The position numbers and the translations under genes are program-made. A stretch of 64,000 bases of DNA from an uncultured Alphaproteobacteria bacterium. GTDB taxonomy: Bacteria > Pseudomonadota > Alphaproteobacteria > RS24. The DNA lies in NCBI GenBank assembly GCA_938091085.1, contig CALKOC010000008.1, positions 1-64,000 on the forward strand, read 5' to 3'. Below, one piece after another: positions 33,086 through 42,319 of this stretch (the stretch's first letter is position 1; each line of letters starts with the position of its first letter). The notes beneath the pieces are model-generated. The model saw only the letters and a program-made list of their open reading frames with translations, did no database searches and had not been told where the DNA came from.

Positions 33086-34474
33086 ATGTCAGCAGCGGAA
33101 GAAATTAAAACATATAAGAATATCCCCGATGTCGATGGGATACCATTTCTGGGTAATACCCTGGAGATGGCAAAAGATCCGGCAGCGTTATTCCTGAGAG
33201 CCTATAGAGACTATGGCCCGGTCTATCGTGTGAATGTTTTTGGTCGAAAACAGATTGTGATTGCAGGCAGAGAAGCAGCGCTGTTTATGTCCACCAAAAA
33301 TGGACGTGAAAGTCTAAGGTCGCGTGAATTTTGGGAGCCAATGAGAGAGTTCTATGGTGCTTCTAAAATGCTTACCCGTGAGGATGGTGAACTTCATCAA
33401 AGACTTCGGGGCGTGATGCGGGACGGCTTCTCTAGAGAGGCTGTACGCGGCAGATATCATGAACTTTCCGCTACGATTGACGACTCTATTTCAAATAAAT
33501 GGCAAAGCGGAAAAGATGTCCCTGTCGTTGAAGCTTTCCAGTATATGATTGTGCAAGAACTCGGCGAAATCCTAACAGGGTCAGCGCCACTAGAATATGT
33601 TCGCGATATACGGGTTAACATTCTTTATCTTTTGAATGTTCTAGTTACGCAAGTCAGACCAAAGTTCTTCTTGGGGCTACCTGAATTTAAGAAAGCCAAT
33701 AAGCGCGTTGAAGAGCTTAGCCGCGATATGATTATCGAATTCAAAGAGCATGCTGAAAACGGCACATTACCTAACAACCTTCTGGGTGACATAATGCGTG
33801 CGCATATTGAGCATCCTGATCTTGTGCCTGAAACAGATTTGTCTCTGCTTCTGACCGGCCCTTACGTTGCTGGACTGGATACAGTGGCCAATACGCTTGC
33901 GGCTTGTGTTTATGGCATCTTGAGAACACCTGGAGTGTTAGAGCGTGTGCAAAAAGAAGCAGATGCCCTGATGTCCAAGAAAACCGTCAAGGAAGACGAT
34001 ATACGTGAATTGGTTGTGATTGGTGGGTGTCTTCGCGAAGCTATGCGGATGTGGCCGATTGCTGTTGCCCAGATGAGAACTGCAACTAAAGACTTCGAAT
34101 TTGAAGGTTATCTCATTCCTGAAAATGAGAAGCTTTATATTGGCACGAGCGTATCTCATTTTATGCATGAATATTTTCCGGATCCTGGTCAATTTGATCC
34201 AGATAGATATTTGGATGAAAATGCTCAGCATATGCAACCCGGTGTGTATTCACCATTCGGCAGAGGCCCACATACATGTCTCGGGCAGAATCTGGCAGAG
34301 GTTCTAATGGGCATGACTATTGCGCGTCTGTTCCACCGTCTTGATATGACATTGGAGAGTGAGGACTACATTCTCAAAACCAAATCATTCCCGACACCGG
34401 GTCCAGCAATGGACTTCAAGGTCAAAATAAAAGGCGAAAGAATGCCGGCTGATAAGCTGATACCTGAAGCCTAG
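33086..34474 (+). CDS. Cytochrome P450
   Basis: A 462-residue soluble bacterial-type P450. The oxygen-activating I-helix motif is AGLDT (residues 262-266), the K-helix ExxR is Glu318 to Arg321, and the heme-binding loop FGRGPHTCLG puts the heme-ligating Cys at 398. The ATG at 33086 has TGGAGAAG upstream. Class I bacterial P450s need a ferredoxin and reductase; two 2Fe-2S ferredoxins are in the window. In a steroid locus, terminal side-chain hydroxylation (as by CYP125/CYP142) or ring hydroxylation is likely, but the subfamily cannot be named from this reading. It is followed by a strong terminator. Confidence 0.95.
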   Translation: MSAAEEIKTYKNIPDVDGIPFLGNTLEMAKDPAALFLRAYRDYGPVYRVNVFGRKQIVIAGREAALFMSTKNGRESLRSREFWEPMREFYGASKMLTREDGELHQRLRGVMRDGFSREAVRGRYHELSATIDDSISNKWQSGKDVPVVEAFQYMIVQELGEILTGSAPLEYVRDIRVNILYLLNVLVTQVRPKFFLGLPEFKKANKRVEELSRDMIIEFKEHAENGTLPNNLLGDIMRAHIEHPDLVPETDLSLLLTGPYVAGLDTVANTLAACVYGILRTPGVLERVQKEADALMSKKTVKEDDIRELVVIGGCLREAMRMWPIAVAQMRTATKDFEFEGYLIPENEKLYIGTSVSHFMHEYFPDPGQFDPDRYLDENAQHMQPGVYSPFGRGPHTCLGQNLAEVLMGMTIARLFHRLDMTLESEDYILKTKSFPTPGPAMDFKVKIKGERMPADKLIPEA

Positions 34475-34493
34475 ACTGAATTATATTCTAAGC

Positions 34494-34523
34494 AAAAGGG
34501 CGGCAATTTTGCCGCCCTTTTTT
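34494..34523. terminator. Bidirectional rho-independent terminator
   Basis: The stem GGGCGGC (34498-34504) with GCCGCCC (34511-34517) is flanked by an A-run and a T-run, so it works in both directions. It sits between the convergent P450 and SDR genes. Confidence 0.93.
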
Positions 34524-34544
34524 ATTCTATTATTTTTATACCCG

Positions 34545-35309
34545 TTAGAACTGGTCGGGTCTGACAACAGCATCTGTTCCACCATCTACATAAAGCACAC
34601 TGCCATGCATGAAAGAGAACGCATCGCTGACCATCATCACGATGATATTTGCAATTTCATCAACATTTGCCGTTCTGCTTAGTGGCACAGGAATATTTTC
34701 CAAAGCACCCTTTAAATCGGGGTTATCACGCACACCCTGAAGCATAGGGGTTTCTGTCATGCCTGGAGCAATCGCATTAAGACGAACACCTGCAGTCCCC
34801 CATTCATGCGCCCGTCGGCGAACGGCGCGCGCAACTGCATGTTTTGAGAGCCCATAAGTTGCGGCAGAAGGCATATCACCTACAACATCAATTGCAGCCT
34901 GTTCATCATGAGCAAGCAAAGCTTTTACCAGCTCATTTTCAGGGTCAACACCCATTTGAGCAGAATTGGAACTTAGTGCCAAAGCTGCAGCACCAGCGCG
35001 TCCTTTCATAGCCGGGAAGAAACCGTCTAGGAGCTCTACAGTGCCGAAATAATTTACAATCATCACCATCTTACCATCGGCCAGATGCCCGCCCATACCA
35101 GCAGCAGTAATCAGGATATCAATTTCCGAGCCCGTTTTTTCTAATGTGTCAGCAATTGCCTTCTGGCGACCTTCTGATGTTGATAAATCAGCAATGATAT
35201 CTGCATCACGCAAATCAATACTGATAATCTCATGCCCTGAGTCAGAGAGTTTTTTAGCAACCTCCCGACCGATACCAGATGCTGATCCTGTTATGACAAT
35301 TTTAGACAT
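34545..35309 (-). CDS. SDR, probable 3-alpha-hydroxysteroid dehydrogenase/carbonyl reductase
   Basis: A 254-residue SDR that strongly resembles the Comamonas testosteroni enzyme HsdA, as I recall its sequence. Shared features are the loop GSASGIG, the segment IDLRDADIIADLSTSEGR, NYFGTVELLD, the catalytic YGLSK, RLNAIAPGMTETP, and the ending DGGTDAVVRPDQF. HsdA interconverts 3-alpha-hydroxy and 3-oxo steroids with NAD(H). The start at 35309 is taken because the G-run then lies at a normal distance; an ATG two codons earlier is also possible. It is alone on the minus strand, with a palindromic site about 40-60 bp upstream. HsdA is steroid-induced in Comamonas. Confidence 0.85.
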   Translation of the reverse strand: MSKIVITGSASGIGREVAKKLSDSGHEIISIDLRDADIIADLSTSEGRQKAIADTLEKTGSEIDILITAAGMGGHLADGKMVMIVNYFGTVELLDGFFPAMKGRAGAAALALSSNSAQMGVDPENELVKALLAHDEQAAIDVVGDMPSAATYGLSKHAVARAVRRRAHEWGTAGVRLNAIAPGMTETPMLQGVRDNPDLKGALENIPVPLSRTANVDEIANIIVMMVSDAFSFMHGSVLYVDGGTDAVVRPDQF

Positions 35310-35345
35310 TTTCATTTCCCCCCCATATTTCTGATTAACTTAAAA

Positions 35346-35377
35346 ACTAACATAAAACAGCCTTTATGTAAGTTAGT
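35346..35377. promoter_or_regulatory. Nested palindrome upstream of the HsdA-like gene
   Basis: ACATAAA (35350-35356) and TTTATGT (35363-35369) form a perfect 7-bp inverted repeat with a 6-bp spacer. It is wrapped by ACTAAC (35346-35351) and GTTAGT (35372-35377). Centred about 50 bp upstream of the SDR start, it fits a dimeric repressor operator. It differs from the TTCGAA sites, so a second regulator may act here. Confidence 0.5.
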
Positions 35378-35599
35378 AACTCATAGGGGATATTCAGGTA
35401 TTAGCTACAACCCTAGGTTTAGCAGGCTTCTTGAAAGATTTAGGAATTATTAAAATGAATTACACATCTTGAAATAAATAACTTGTGAATAATAATAAAT
35501 TAAGACTCATAAATGCTTTATTTGACATTATATGCATAAAATACTACGAACTGCGTAATATTTATTTTCGATTCTTGTTAAAGGACATTTATAGTCACT

Positions 35600-38158
35600 A
35601 TGTCGAACTCATTTACAAAAAAACTAACGCTTTCCGTTTCTCCTCTCGCGCTACTTATTGCTTCAGGGACACCAGAAATCAGTCACGCACAATCCGTTAA
35701 CTCAATTGATGAGATTGTTGTCACAGCTCGGAAGAAGGATGAAAGTCTTCAAGACGTTCCGGTTGCTGTATCCGCATTGGGCGAGGAAGCTCTTGATCAA
35801 CTGGGTGTCGACACCTTTGAAGATTATCTTACACAACTCCCCGGCGTGACCGCAGGTGGCTCAGGTCCAGGACAGAATACGATTTATATTCGCGGCTTGG
35901 CCTCAACCACGCCAAACCAAACAACAGCTGGTGTTGCAGGTCTCGCGCCGAACGTCTCTTTCTATCTAGATGAACAGCCTTTGGCACAGCCCGGACGTAA
36001 TCTTGACGTTTATGCCGCTGATATTCAGCGCATTGAAGTGCTTTCAGGGCCTCAAGGAACGCTTTTCGGTTCAAGTTCACAAGCAGGCGTTGTCCGCATG
36101 ATTACGAACAAGCCCGATTTTGATGGTTATTCTGCTGAAATCACCGCTCAAGGGACTTATATGTCCGAAGGTGATCCAGGCACTAAAATTGAAGGCATGG
36201 TCAACATTCCATTGAGCGACAGAACAGCAATCAGAGTCGTCGGCTATTATGATCAAAAAGGCGGTTTTATTGATAATGTCGCCGGCACGAGAAGCGCCGA
36301 ACAGGGCGCAAGATTTCGTCCATTCGGTACAATCCGTAAAAACGGCGTCGCCGTATCGGCCGATCGTACGGGTTTCCAATCCACTGTTGATTTGAGCAAT
36401 GTGAATTTTACAGTCGCCAATAATACCGCTCTGGTTGAAGATAACTTCAATGAGTCTTCCTATGCCGGTATCCGCGGGACAGTAAAGCATTTGATCAATG
36501 ATGACTGGAGCGCTTTGCTGTCTGTCACCAACCAGACCATTGAAACAGACGGCGTATTTTACGCTGACCCTGAAGTCGGTGACCTTGAAATTCAACGCTT
36601 CAACGATGAATATAGTGAAGATGAATTTACAAATGTCAGCTTGACCCTTGAAGGTCGTATTGGCGACCTAGAAGTCATCTATGCAGGTGCCTATACGGAC
36701 CGCGAAGCTGAACAAATTATTGATTACACAGACTATCTCTTTGTCGGTCAGTACCTGCCTTATTATATTTGTGATGGCACAGTTTCATATCCAGATACAG
36801 GTGATTTACCGGCCGGCAATTGTTATTCACCAAGCATGTATGTTGACTCCAAAACCGAAATGACTGTGGAGACACACGAACTGCGCTTCAACACAACTTC
36901 CGACGGCCCATTTTCAGCTACTTTTGGTGGCTTTATGAGTGAACTTGAGCTGAAAGAGTTTAATGATTTTGTTTATCCTGGTCATGTTCTAGTCGTTGAC
37001 GCTGACGGCAACGGCTTTCCGGCGCAATACCCGCTAACAAACCCTGCAGTAACCGGTCTTGTTGGCAATGCCGCACCGGGTTATTTCTCTGATCCGGGCC
37101 CCTTCCCTGCCGGTACTGTTTTCAGAAATGATATCTTACGTACAGATGAGCAGATGGGGATCTTCGGTGAGTTTAATTACGAAATTGTTCCCAATATGCT
37201 CGATATCACTCTAGGTGCACGTTATTACGACATTGAAGTGGATATGGAAGGGTCTGCGAATTCCTCCTTCGGCAACCTTGGTGCAACCGTAGATACTCAA
37301 TATGGGGGCACAAATATTTCAGCTCTCTACGGACCGAATAGACCTGCCGGTAACCCAGACACAGCGAGCGCGGACGGAACAATTTATAAAGCCACCGTTC
37401 AGTTTACGCCTGAAGACGATATCATGTATTACCTAACCTATTCGGAAGGTTTCAGAGCCGGTCTACTTAACCGCCCAGGCGGTGCTAGCGGCCCGAATAA
37501 CTACACCGTTCCCTATGCGGTAGATACTGATGAAGTTAAAAACTACGAATTTGGTTGGAAAACACTCTTGCTCGACGGGTCACTGCGTCTTAACGGGAGC
37601 ATGTTCTTTGTTGAAGTCGATGGTTTGCAAACCACAATCTTTGATACCAGTATTGTTAACCTCTTCTTCTCTGATAATGCTGCCAATGCAGAAATCAAAG
37701 GCTTAGAAGCTGATTTTGTTTATCTCACAGGCATTGACGGTTTGACCGTTGCTGGTGCTGCATCGTTTCTGGATACGGAAATCACCGAGAAAATCACACC
37801 AACTAATGATGTTGTTGTCGGTGATGAGCTTGCATTTGCACCAGGCTATCAGGGTAATCTGAGAGTACGTTACGAATGGGCAATGGGTGATGGATATATT
37901 GGTCACGTAATGCCACAAGTAACTGTCTCAGATAAGAGTTATTCTGACATTATCCAAATTAACCGCACTGAGATTGATGGCTGGGCGAGCTTTGACCTTC
38001 GGGTCGGTGTGACCGGTGAAGAGTGGTCAAGCGAGTTATTCATCGAGAATGTGACAGATGAGAGAGCCGAAATCAGTCGTGATTTTGTCTATGATACAAA
38101 TCGTGTGACCTATATGCGTCCAATGACAATTGGTCTCAAGGTCAATCGAAAATTCTAG
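35600..38158 (+). CDS. TonB-dependent outer-membrane receptor 3
   Basis: An 852-residue TonB-dependent receptor. A signal peptide is present (about 1-30, ending SHA), then a TonB-box-like IVVTARKK (about 39-46), a plug with LSGPQGTLFGSSSQAGVVRM, and a barrel ending in Phe. It belongs to the same broad group as receptors 1 and 2 but is clearly different in plug and barrel sequence. Its ATG at 35600 has AAAGGA at a longer than usual distance (about 14 bases). It starts a plus-strand run with the TPR-sulfotransferase (30-bp gap), BCCT transporter and MarR genes. Having three receptors in one locus suggests several bulky related substrates. Confidence 0.93.
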   Translation: MSNSFTKKLTLSVSPLALLIASGTPEISHAQSVNSIDEIVVTARKKDESLQDVPVAVSALGEEALDQLGVDTFEDYLTQLPGVTAGGSGPGQNTIYIRGLASTTPNQTTAGVAGLAPNVSFYLDEQPLAQPGRNLDVYAADIQRIEVLSGPQGTLFGSSSQAGVVRMITNKPDFDGYSAEITAQGTYMSEGDPGTKIEGMVNIPLSDRTAIRVVGYYDQKGGFIDNVAGTRSAEQGARFRPFGTIRKNGVAVSADRTGFQSTVDLSNVNFTVANNTALVEDNFNESSYAGIRGTVKHLINDDWSALLSVTNQTIETDGVFYADPEVGDLEIQRFNDEYSEDEFTNVSLTLEGRIGDLEVIYAGAYTDREAEQIIDYTDYLFVGQYLPYYICDGTVSYPDTGDLPAGNCYSPSMYVDSKTEMTVETHELRFNTTSDGPFSATFGGFMSELELKEFNDFVYPGHVLVVDADGNGFPAQYPLTNPAVTGLVGNAAPGYFSDPGPFPAGTVFRNDILRTDEQMGIFGEFNYEIVPNMLDITLGARYYDIEVDMEGSANSSFGNLGATVDTQYGGTNISALYGPNRPAGNPDTASADGTIYKATVQFTPEDDIMYYLTYSEGFRAGLLNRPGGASGPNNYTVPYAVDTDEVKNYEFGWKTLLLDGSLRLNGSMFFVEVDGLQTTIFDTSIVNLFFSDNAANAEIKGLEADFVYLTGIDGLTVAGAASFLDTEITEKITPTNDVVVGDELAFAPGYQGNLRVRYEWAMGDGYIGHVMPQVTVSDKSYSDIIQINRTEIDGWASFDLRVGVTGEEWSSELFIENVTDERAEISRDFVYDTNRVTYMRPMTIGLKVNRKF

Positions 38159-38188
38159 TTAGCGATTGCGCGGAAAACCGGAACCGGT

Positions 38189-40195
38189 ATGGATAATTTG
38201 GGTTTGGTGATTAAGGAAGCCAGCCAAGCAGTTAAGGCACATAATTTCACGCATGCTCTTGACTTGCTGACCCAAAATCTAAATGACGACCCCGATCATA
38301 TTGATAGCCTCTATCTGGCAGCCGTATGTTCACGCTACATGCAGTCATATGACCGCGCGGAAGACTATCTTATTCATCTTCTGAAACTCGCCCCAGATAT
38401 GGGGCGGGTTTATCAGGAACTCGGTCACCTTAAGCGTGCGACTGGTGACATTGAAACTGCCATTGATCATTATCGACAAGCTTGCGAACGTAACCCAGGT
38501 TTGCTTGCCTCATGGCAGGTTCTATTCGAATTCTACAAACACCAAAACAACAGCAATGCTGCCGCGCATGTGAAGGAAAAAATAGACAGGCTCAATACCC
38601 TGCCGCCTACCCTTTTGCATGTCACCCAAATTTTGCATGAAGGGCGACTGGCTGAGGCTGAAGAACTTTGTCGGCAGTACCTTCAACAAAATCCCAAAAA
38701 TACCGCGGGTATGAGTCTGTTAGCAGATATTGCATCTCGGCTTGGCTATCTGGGGGACGCAGAATTTCTGCTTGAAAGCGCCGTCGCATTTAGTCCTGAA
38801 GACAATGAATTGCGGCTTAACTACATGTTGCTACTTCGTAAAAAACAGGATTTTGTAGCATCTATCGAACAGGCAAAAATTCTGTGTGAACGTTTCCCTG
38901 ATAACCTCTCATATCGCGCTCAAATGGCGATTGAGATGATGCAGAACGGGGATTATGAGGAAGCCATTAACATCTTTGATAGTGTCCTCGCCATTGCCCC
39001 AAAAGATCCGAACACATTGACCTCCAAAGCTCACGCGCTCAAGACCTTTGGTAATAATGAAGCCGCAATCCAAAATTATCAGGCGGCATATGAGTCAAAA
39101 CCCGATCATGGGGAGGCTTATTTTTCTCTGGCTAATTTAAAAACCTATACTTTTACTTCGCAAGAAATTGCCCTAATGGAAGCGCAAATAGACCGTCCGG
39201 AATTACCGCAAAAAGACCGCGCCTATTTTCATTTCGCAATGGCGCATGCCTATGAAAAAGAGAAACGCTATGAGGACAGTATTCATCACCTTAAGCAGGG
39301 GAATTTAATTAAGCGCCAACAAAGCAGTTATTCAAGCAAAAGAATGACGCAGGAGATGGATGCTCATATAAATATTTGCACGACAGCATTCTTTGAGACA
39401 CATAACACAGGCGGATGCGATGCGCCCGATCCGATATTTATCGTCGGTCTGCCTCGCGCTGGCTCAACATTAATTGAACAAATTTTGGCTTCTCACTCAC
39501 AAGTGGATGGCACCCTCGAACTACCCAACATACTCACTCTTGCACAAAGTCTGCGCGGACAAGATCGCCTCTCAGGTATCGGAAATTATCCTGAAGTGTT
39601 GAAAACCCTGTCACCGGAAAAGCGTCTGGAAATGGGGGAAGCCTATATCAATGATACCCGCCTGCATCGAAGCGGAGCGCCGCACTTTACCGATAAAATG
39701 CCGAATAACTTTCGTCATATCGGGCTGATACACCTTATTCTACCTAATGCAAAAATAATTGATGCACGCCGCGCACCCCTTGATTGTTGCTTTAGTGCGT
39801 TTAAACAGTTGTTTGCTCAAGGCCAAGAATTTAGCTACGGACTCGAAGAACTCGGTGCCTATTACCGAGATTATATTCGCCTCATGGAACATTGGGATAA
39901 TGTGTTACCGGGCAAAGTTTTGCGCGTACAACATGAAGATGTTATTAATGACCTAGAAGGTCAAGTTCATCGCATGCTTGAGCATCTAAACCTACCTTTT
40001 GAAGAGCAATGTATCTCTTTCCATGAGAATCGTCGGTCTGTTAGGACTGCGAGTTCAGAACAGGTCAGGAAACCTATTAATACCGACGGGGTTGGTAAAT
40101 GGAAATCTTATGCTAAAGATTTACAACCACTGGCACATGCTTTGGGTGATGATTTGATATCTCCAGACGATCTGTCCTTAATTTTATCCGAGTGA
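38189..40195 (+). CDS. TPR-repeat protein fused to a sulfotransferase domain
   Basis: A 668-residue two-part protein. Residues 1 to about 370 are tetratricopeptide repeats, with recurring patterns such as YQELGHLKRATGDIETAIDHY and AHALKTFGNNEAAIQNYQAAYE. Residues about 410-640 are a sulfotransferase domain with the PAPS loop IFIVGLPRAGSTLIEQIL and the 3'-phosphate segment AKIIDARRAPLDCCFSAF. Such TPR-sulfotransferases are common in Alphaproteobacteria and their acceptors are mostly unknown. It follows receptor 3 and precedes the BCCT gene within a few bases. With the sulfotransferase at 10962 and the sulfatase at 17349, it is the third sulfate-ester gene of the locus. Confidence 0.9.
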   Translation: MDNLGLVIKEASQAVKAHNFTHALDLLTQNLNDDPDHIDSLYLAAVCSRYMQSYDRAEDYLIHLLKLAPDMGRVYQELGHLKRATGDIETAIDHYRQACERNPGLLASWQVLFEFYKHQNNSNAAAHVKEKIDRLNTLPPTLLHVTQILHEGRLAEAEELCRQYLQQNPKNTAGMSLLADIASRLGYLGDAEFLLESAVAFSPEDNELRLNYMLLLRKKQDFVASIEQAKILCERFPDNLSYRAQMAIEMMQNGDYEEAINIFDSVLAIAPKDPNTLTSKAHALKTFGNNEAAIQNYQAAYESKPDHGEAYFSLANLKTYTFTSQEIALMEAQIDRPELPQKDRAYFHFAMAHAYEKEKRYEDSIHHLKQGNLIKRQQSSYSSKRMTQEMDAHINICTTAFFETHNTGGCDAPDPIFIVGLPRAGSTLIEQILASHSQVDGTLELPNILTLAQSLRGQDRLSGIGNYPEVLKTLSPEKRLEMGEAYINDTRLHRSGAPHFTDKMPNNFRHIGLIHLILPNAKIIDARRAPLDCCFSAFKQLFAQGQEFSYGLEELGAYYRDYIRLMEHWDNVLPGKVLRVQHEDVINDLEGQVHRMLEHLNLPFEEQCISFHENRRSVRTASSEQVRKPINTDGVGKWKSYAKDLQPLAHALGDDLISPDDLSLILSE

Positions 40196-40200
40196 GAGTC

Positions 40201-41841
40201 ATGGAAAAAGATAATCAAGAATCACAAGGCCTAACTGAAGATAAATTATTTCCTGCAGATACAGATTATGAAATCGGTCAGGATAATATTGAGATATTTG
40301 GGTTGGATATCCATAACCCTGTATTTGCGCTGAGTGCTACCTTAGCTCTAATATTTTCTGGCTTCGTATTGATTTTTCCGGAGACCTCAACATCCACATT
40401 GCTCAGCACACGTGACACCATTCTCGACTTGTTCGACACCCTGTTCTCGCTATCCATTATCGGACTCACGACTTTTATACTCTTTTTAATTATTTCACCT
40501 TTTGGGCGCATCCGTCTCGGCGGAGAGGATGCTAAACCCGAATTTGGGTTTATCTCTTGGGTCTGCATGCTCTTTTCTGCTGGCGTAGGTATTGGCATGA
40601 CCTTTTATGGAGCTGCCGAGCCTCTTGCTTATTACACAGGAATTTATGGCTCTCCTCTTGGCGTCACGCCAGAAACACCGGAAGCTTATCGGCTTGCTTT
40701 CAGCGCAACCCTCTTTCATTGGGGGATTAGTGGGTGGTCTGTCTATGCGTTAATCGGTCTTTCCATTGGCTTTTTCACTTTCAACCGAAAACTCCCGCTT
40801 ACCATCCGGTCAATTTTCTATCCTCTTCTCGGCGAGAGAGTTTGGGGCTGGCCGGGTCATATCATTGATGTCGTCGCCGTATTATCGACTTTGTTTGGAC
40901 TTGCAACCTCTCTCGGCCTTGGCGCTCAACAGGTATCAGCAGGCCTTAATTATCTTTTCGACATACCAAAAACCCTACAAACACAAGCGCTGGTCATCAT
41001 GTCCATTACCAGTCTTGCAATTTACTCCGTTATACGCGGTCTAGATAAAGGCGTAAGGAAGTTAAGCAATATCAATATCGGTATGGCGGCATGTTTGTTG
41101 TTGTTTGTTATTCTGGCAGGTCCAACAACGCTCATCATTTCTTCATATGCAGATAATTTCGCAAATTATTTCGTTGATATGTTCAAGCTGAGTTCGCTCG
41201 ATCGCACCGAAGACAAACAATGGTATCACGACTGGACTATTTTTTATTGGGCTTGGTGGATATCTTGGTCACCATTTGTAGGCATATTCATCGCCCGCAT
41301 TTCCAAAGGCAGAACTGTAAGGGAATTCCTTCTTGTCGTCATGTCTACACCACTTCTTATCGCTATGGTCTGGTTCAGCTCTTTCGGTACAACGGCAATA
41401 TCTCAATATGACGCAAATATTGGTAGCCTCCCTACCAATACGGGAGACATATCACTAGTGCTTTTCTTGATGCTAGAGAACCTTATCTTCCCGGTTATTT
41501 CCAGCCTATTTGCGCTAGCTCTTCTGGTTTTCTTTTTTGTTACTTCATCCGATTCAGGCTCGTTGGTAATAGACAGCATTACTTCAGGTGGCAAACTCCA
41601 TGCGCCTAAACCTCAGAGGATTTTTTGGGCATCCGTGGAGGGATTACTGGCAATTGTTCTCCTTGTCGGTGGCGGTTCGTCAGCCCTCGGCGCCATTCAG
41701 GCAGGCGCAATTTCAATGGCATTACCATTTGTGATTATTCTTCTGGCAGCATCTATCAGCTTGACCAGCGGCCTCTATTCGGAGTTATCTTATATAAATC
41801 CAAAAGGCCTTAAAGAAGAGAGTGATGCTCATGCGAAATAA
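40201..41841 (+). CDS. BCCT-family transporter (betaine/carnitine/choline type)
   Basis: A 546-residue inner-membrane protein with about 12 membrane segments. The family signature is clear: WWISWSPFVGIFIARISKGR, preceded by a Trp-rich TM8 segment (IFYWAWW). GMTFYGAAEPL marks the substrate region in TM3-4. BCCT carriers move quaternary ammonium compounds or, more rarely, other zwitterions and amino acids, driven by sodium or protons. The ATG at 40201 is preferred over a GTG three codons earlier. It starts five bases after the TPR-sulfotransferase stop and overlaps the MarR gene. The link to sterols is unclear; taurine- or choline-bearing conjugates are a possible connection (inference). Confidence 0.93.
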   Translation: MEKDNQESQGLTEDKLFPADTDYEIGQDNIEIFGLDIHNPVFALSATLALIFSGFVLIFPETSTSTLLSTRDTILDLFDTLFSLSIIGLTTFILFLIISPFGRIRLGGEDAKPEFGFISWVCMLFSAGVGIGMTFYGAAEPLAYYTGIYGSPLGVTPETPEAYRLAFSATLFHWGISGWSVYALIGLSIGFFTFNRKLPLTIRSIFYPLLGERVWGWPGHIIDVVAVLSTLFGLATSLGLGAQQVSAGLNYLFDIPKTLQTQALVIMSITSLAIYSVIRGLDKGVRKLSNINIGMAACLLLFVILAGPTTLIISSYADNFANYFVDMFKLSSLDRTEDKQWYHDWTIFYWAWWISWSPFVGIFIARISKGRTVREFLLVVMSTPLLIAMVWFSSFGTTAISQYDANIGSLPTNTGDISLVLFLMLENLIFPVISSLFALALLVFFFVTSSDSGSLVIDSITSGGKLHAPKPQRIFWASVEGLLAIVLLVGGGSSALGAIQAGAISMALPFVIILLAASISLTSGLYSELSYINPKGLKEESDAHAK

Positions 41842-42319
41842 TAATCTTGAGGACGCATTAGTCGCCATTCGACGCATTATGCGTGTTACAGAAATAAATT
41901 CATTGTCGCTGGCAAAAAAAACCAAGCTGACACCAACTCAAATGATTGTTCTCCAAGTGATTGCTTCCACCGATGAGGCAACACCGAGTTTTATTTCAAA
42001 TAAAACCACCCTTGGTTATGCGACCATCACGACCGTGTTAAATAAGCTTGTCACGAGAGGTCTTATCACCCGCAAAAAAGGGGATCTCGACAGACGTATG
42101 CAATTTGTAAAAATTACTGATAAGGGTAAAGAAACAATTGAACTTGCTCCTGACATGCTGCAAAGCCAGTTTGAGAAAAACTTTCAGAATTTGCATGACT
42201 GGGAGCAAAGTATGATTGTTGCGTGTCTACAGCGTGTTTCTTTCTTCCTAGAAGCCGAAACAATCGATGCGGCACCAATTTTAGATTATGGTGAATTGAA
42301 CCAACCACCGCAAACCTAA
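41831..42319 (+). CDS. MarR-family transcriptional regulator
   Basis: About 162 residues with a MarR winged helix-turn-helix: the core LTPTQMIVLQVIAS, the recognition region ISNKTTLGYATITTVLNKLVTRGLI, and the wing KKGDLDRRMQFVKITDKG. The start is uncertain: ATG at 41831 has AAGAAGAGAG at about 8 bases and is preferred, while ATG 41825 and GTG 41822 are in frame. It overlaps the end of the BCCT gene by about 11 bp, so it probably regulates that transporter. MarR proteins usually respond to small aromatic or amphipathic ligands. Confidence 0.88.
   Translation: MRNNNLEDALVAIRRIMRVTEINSLSLAKKTKLTPTQMIVLQVIASTDEATPSFISNKTTLGYATITTVLNKLVTRGLITRKKGDLDRRMQFVKITDKGKETIELAPDMLQSQFEKNFQNLHDWEQSMIVACLQRVSFFLEAETIDAAPILDYGELNQPPQT

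Noticed and set aside
36077-36595. A 172-codon minus-strand open frame inside receptor 3
   Set aside because: It mirrors the receptor codons, and no independent start signal or motif was seen.
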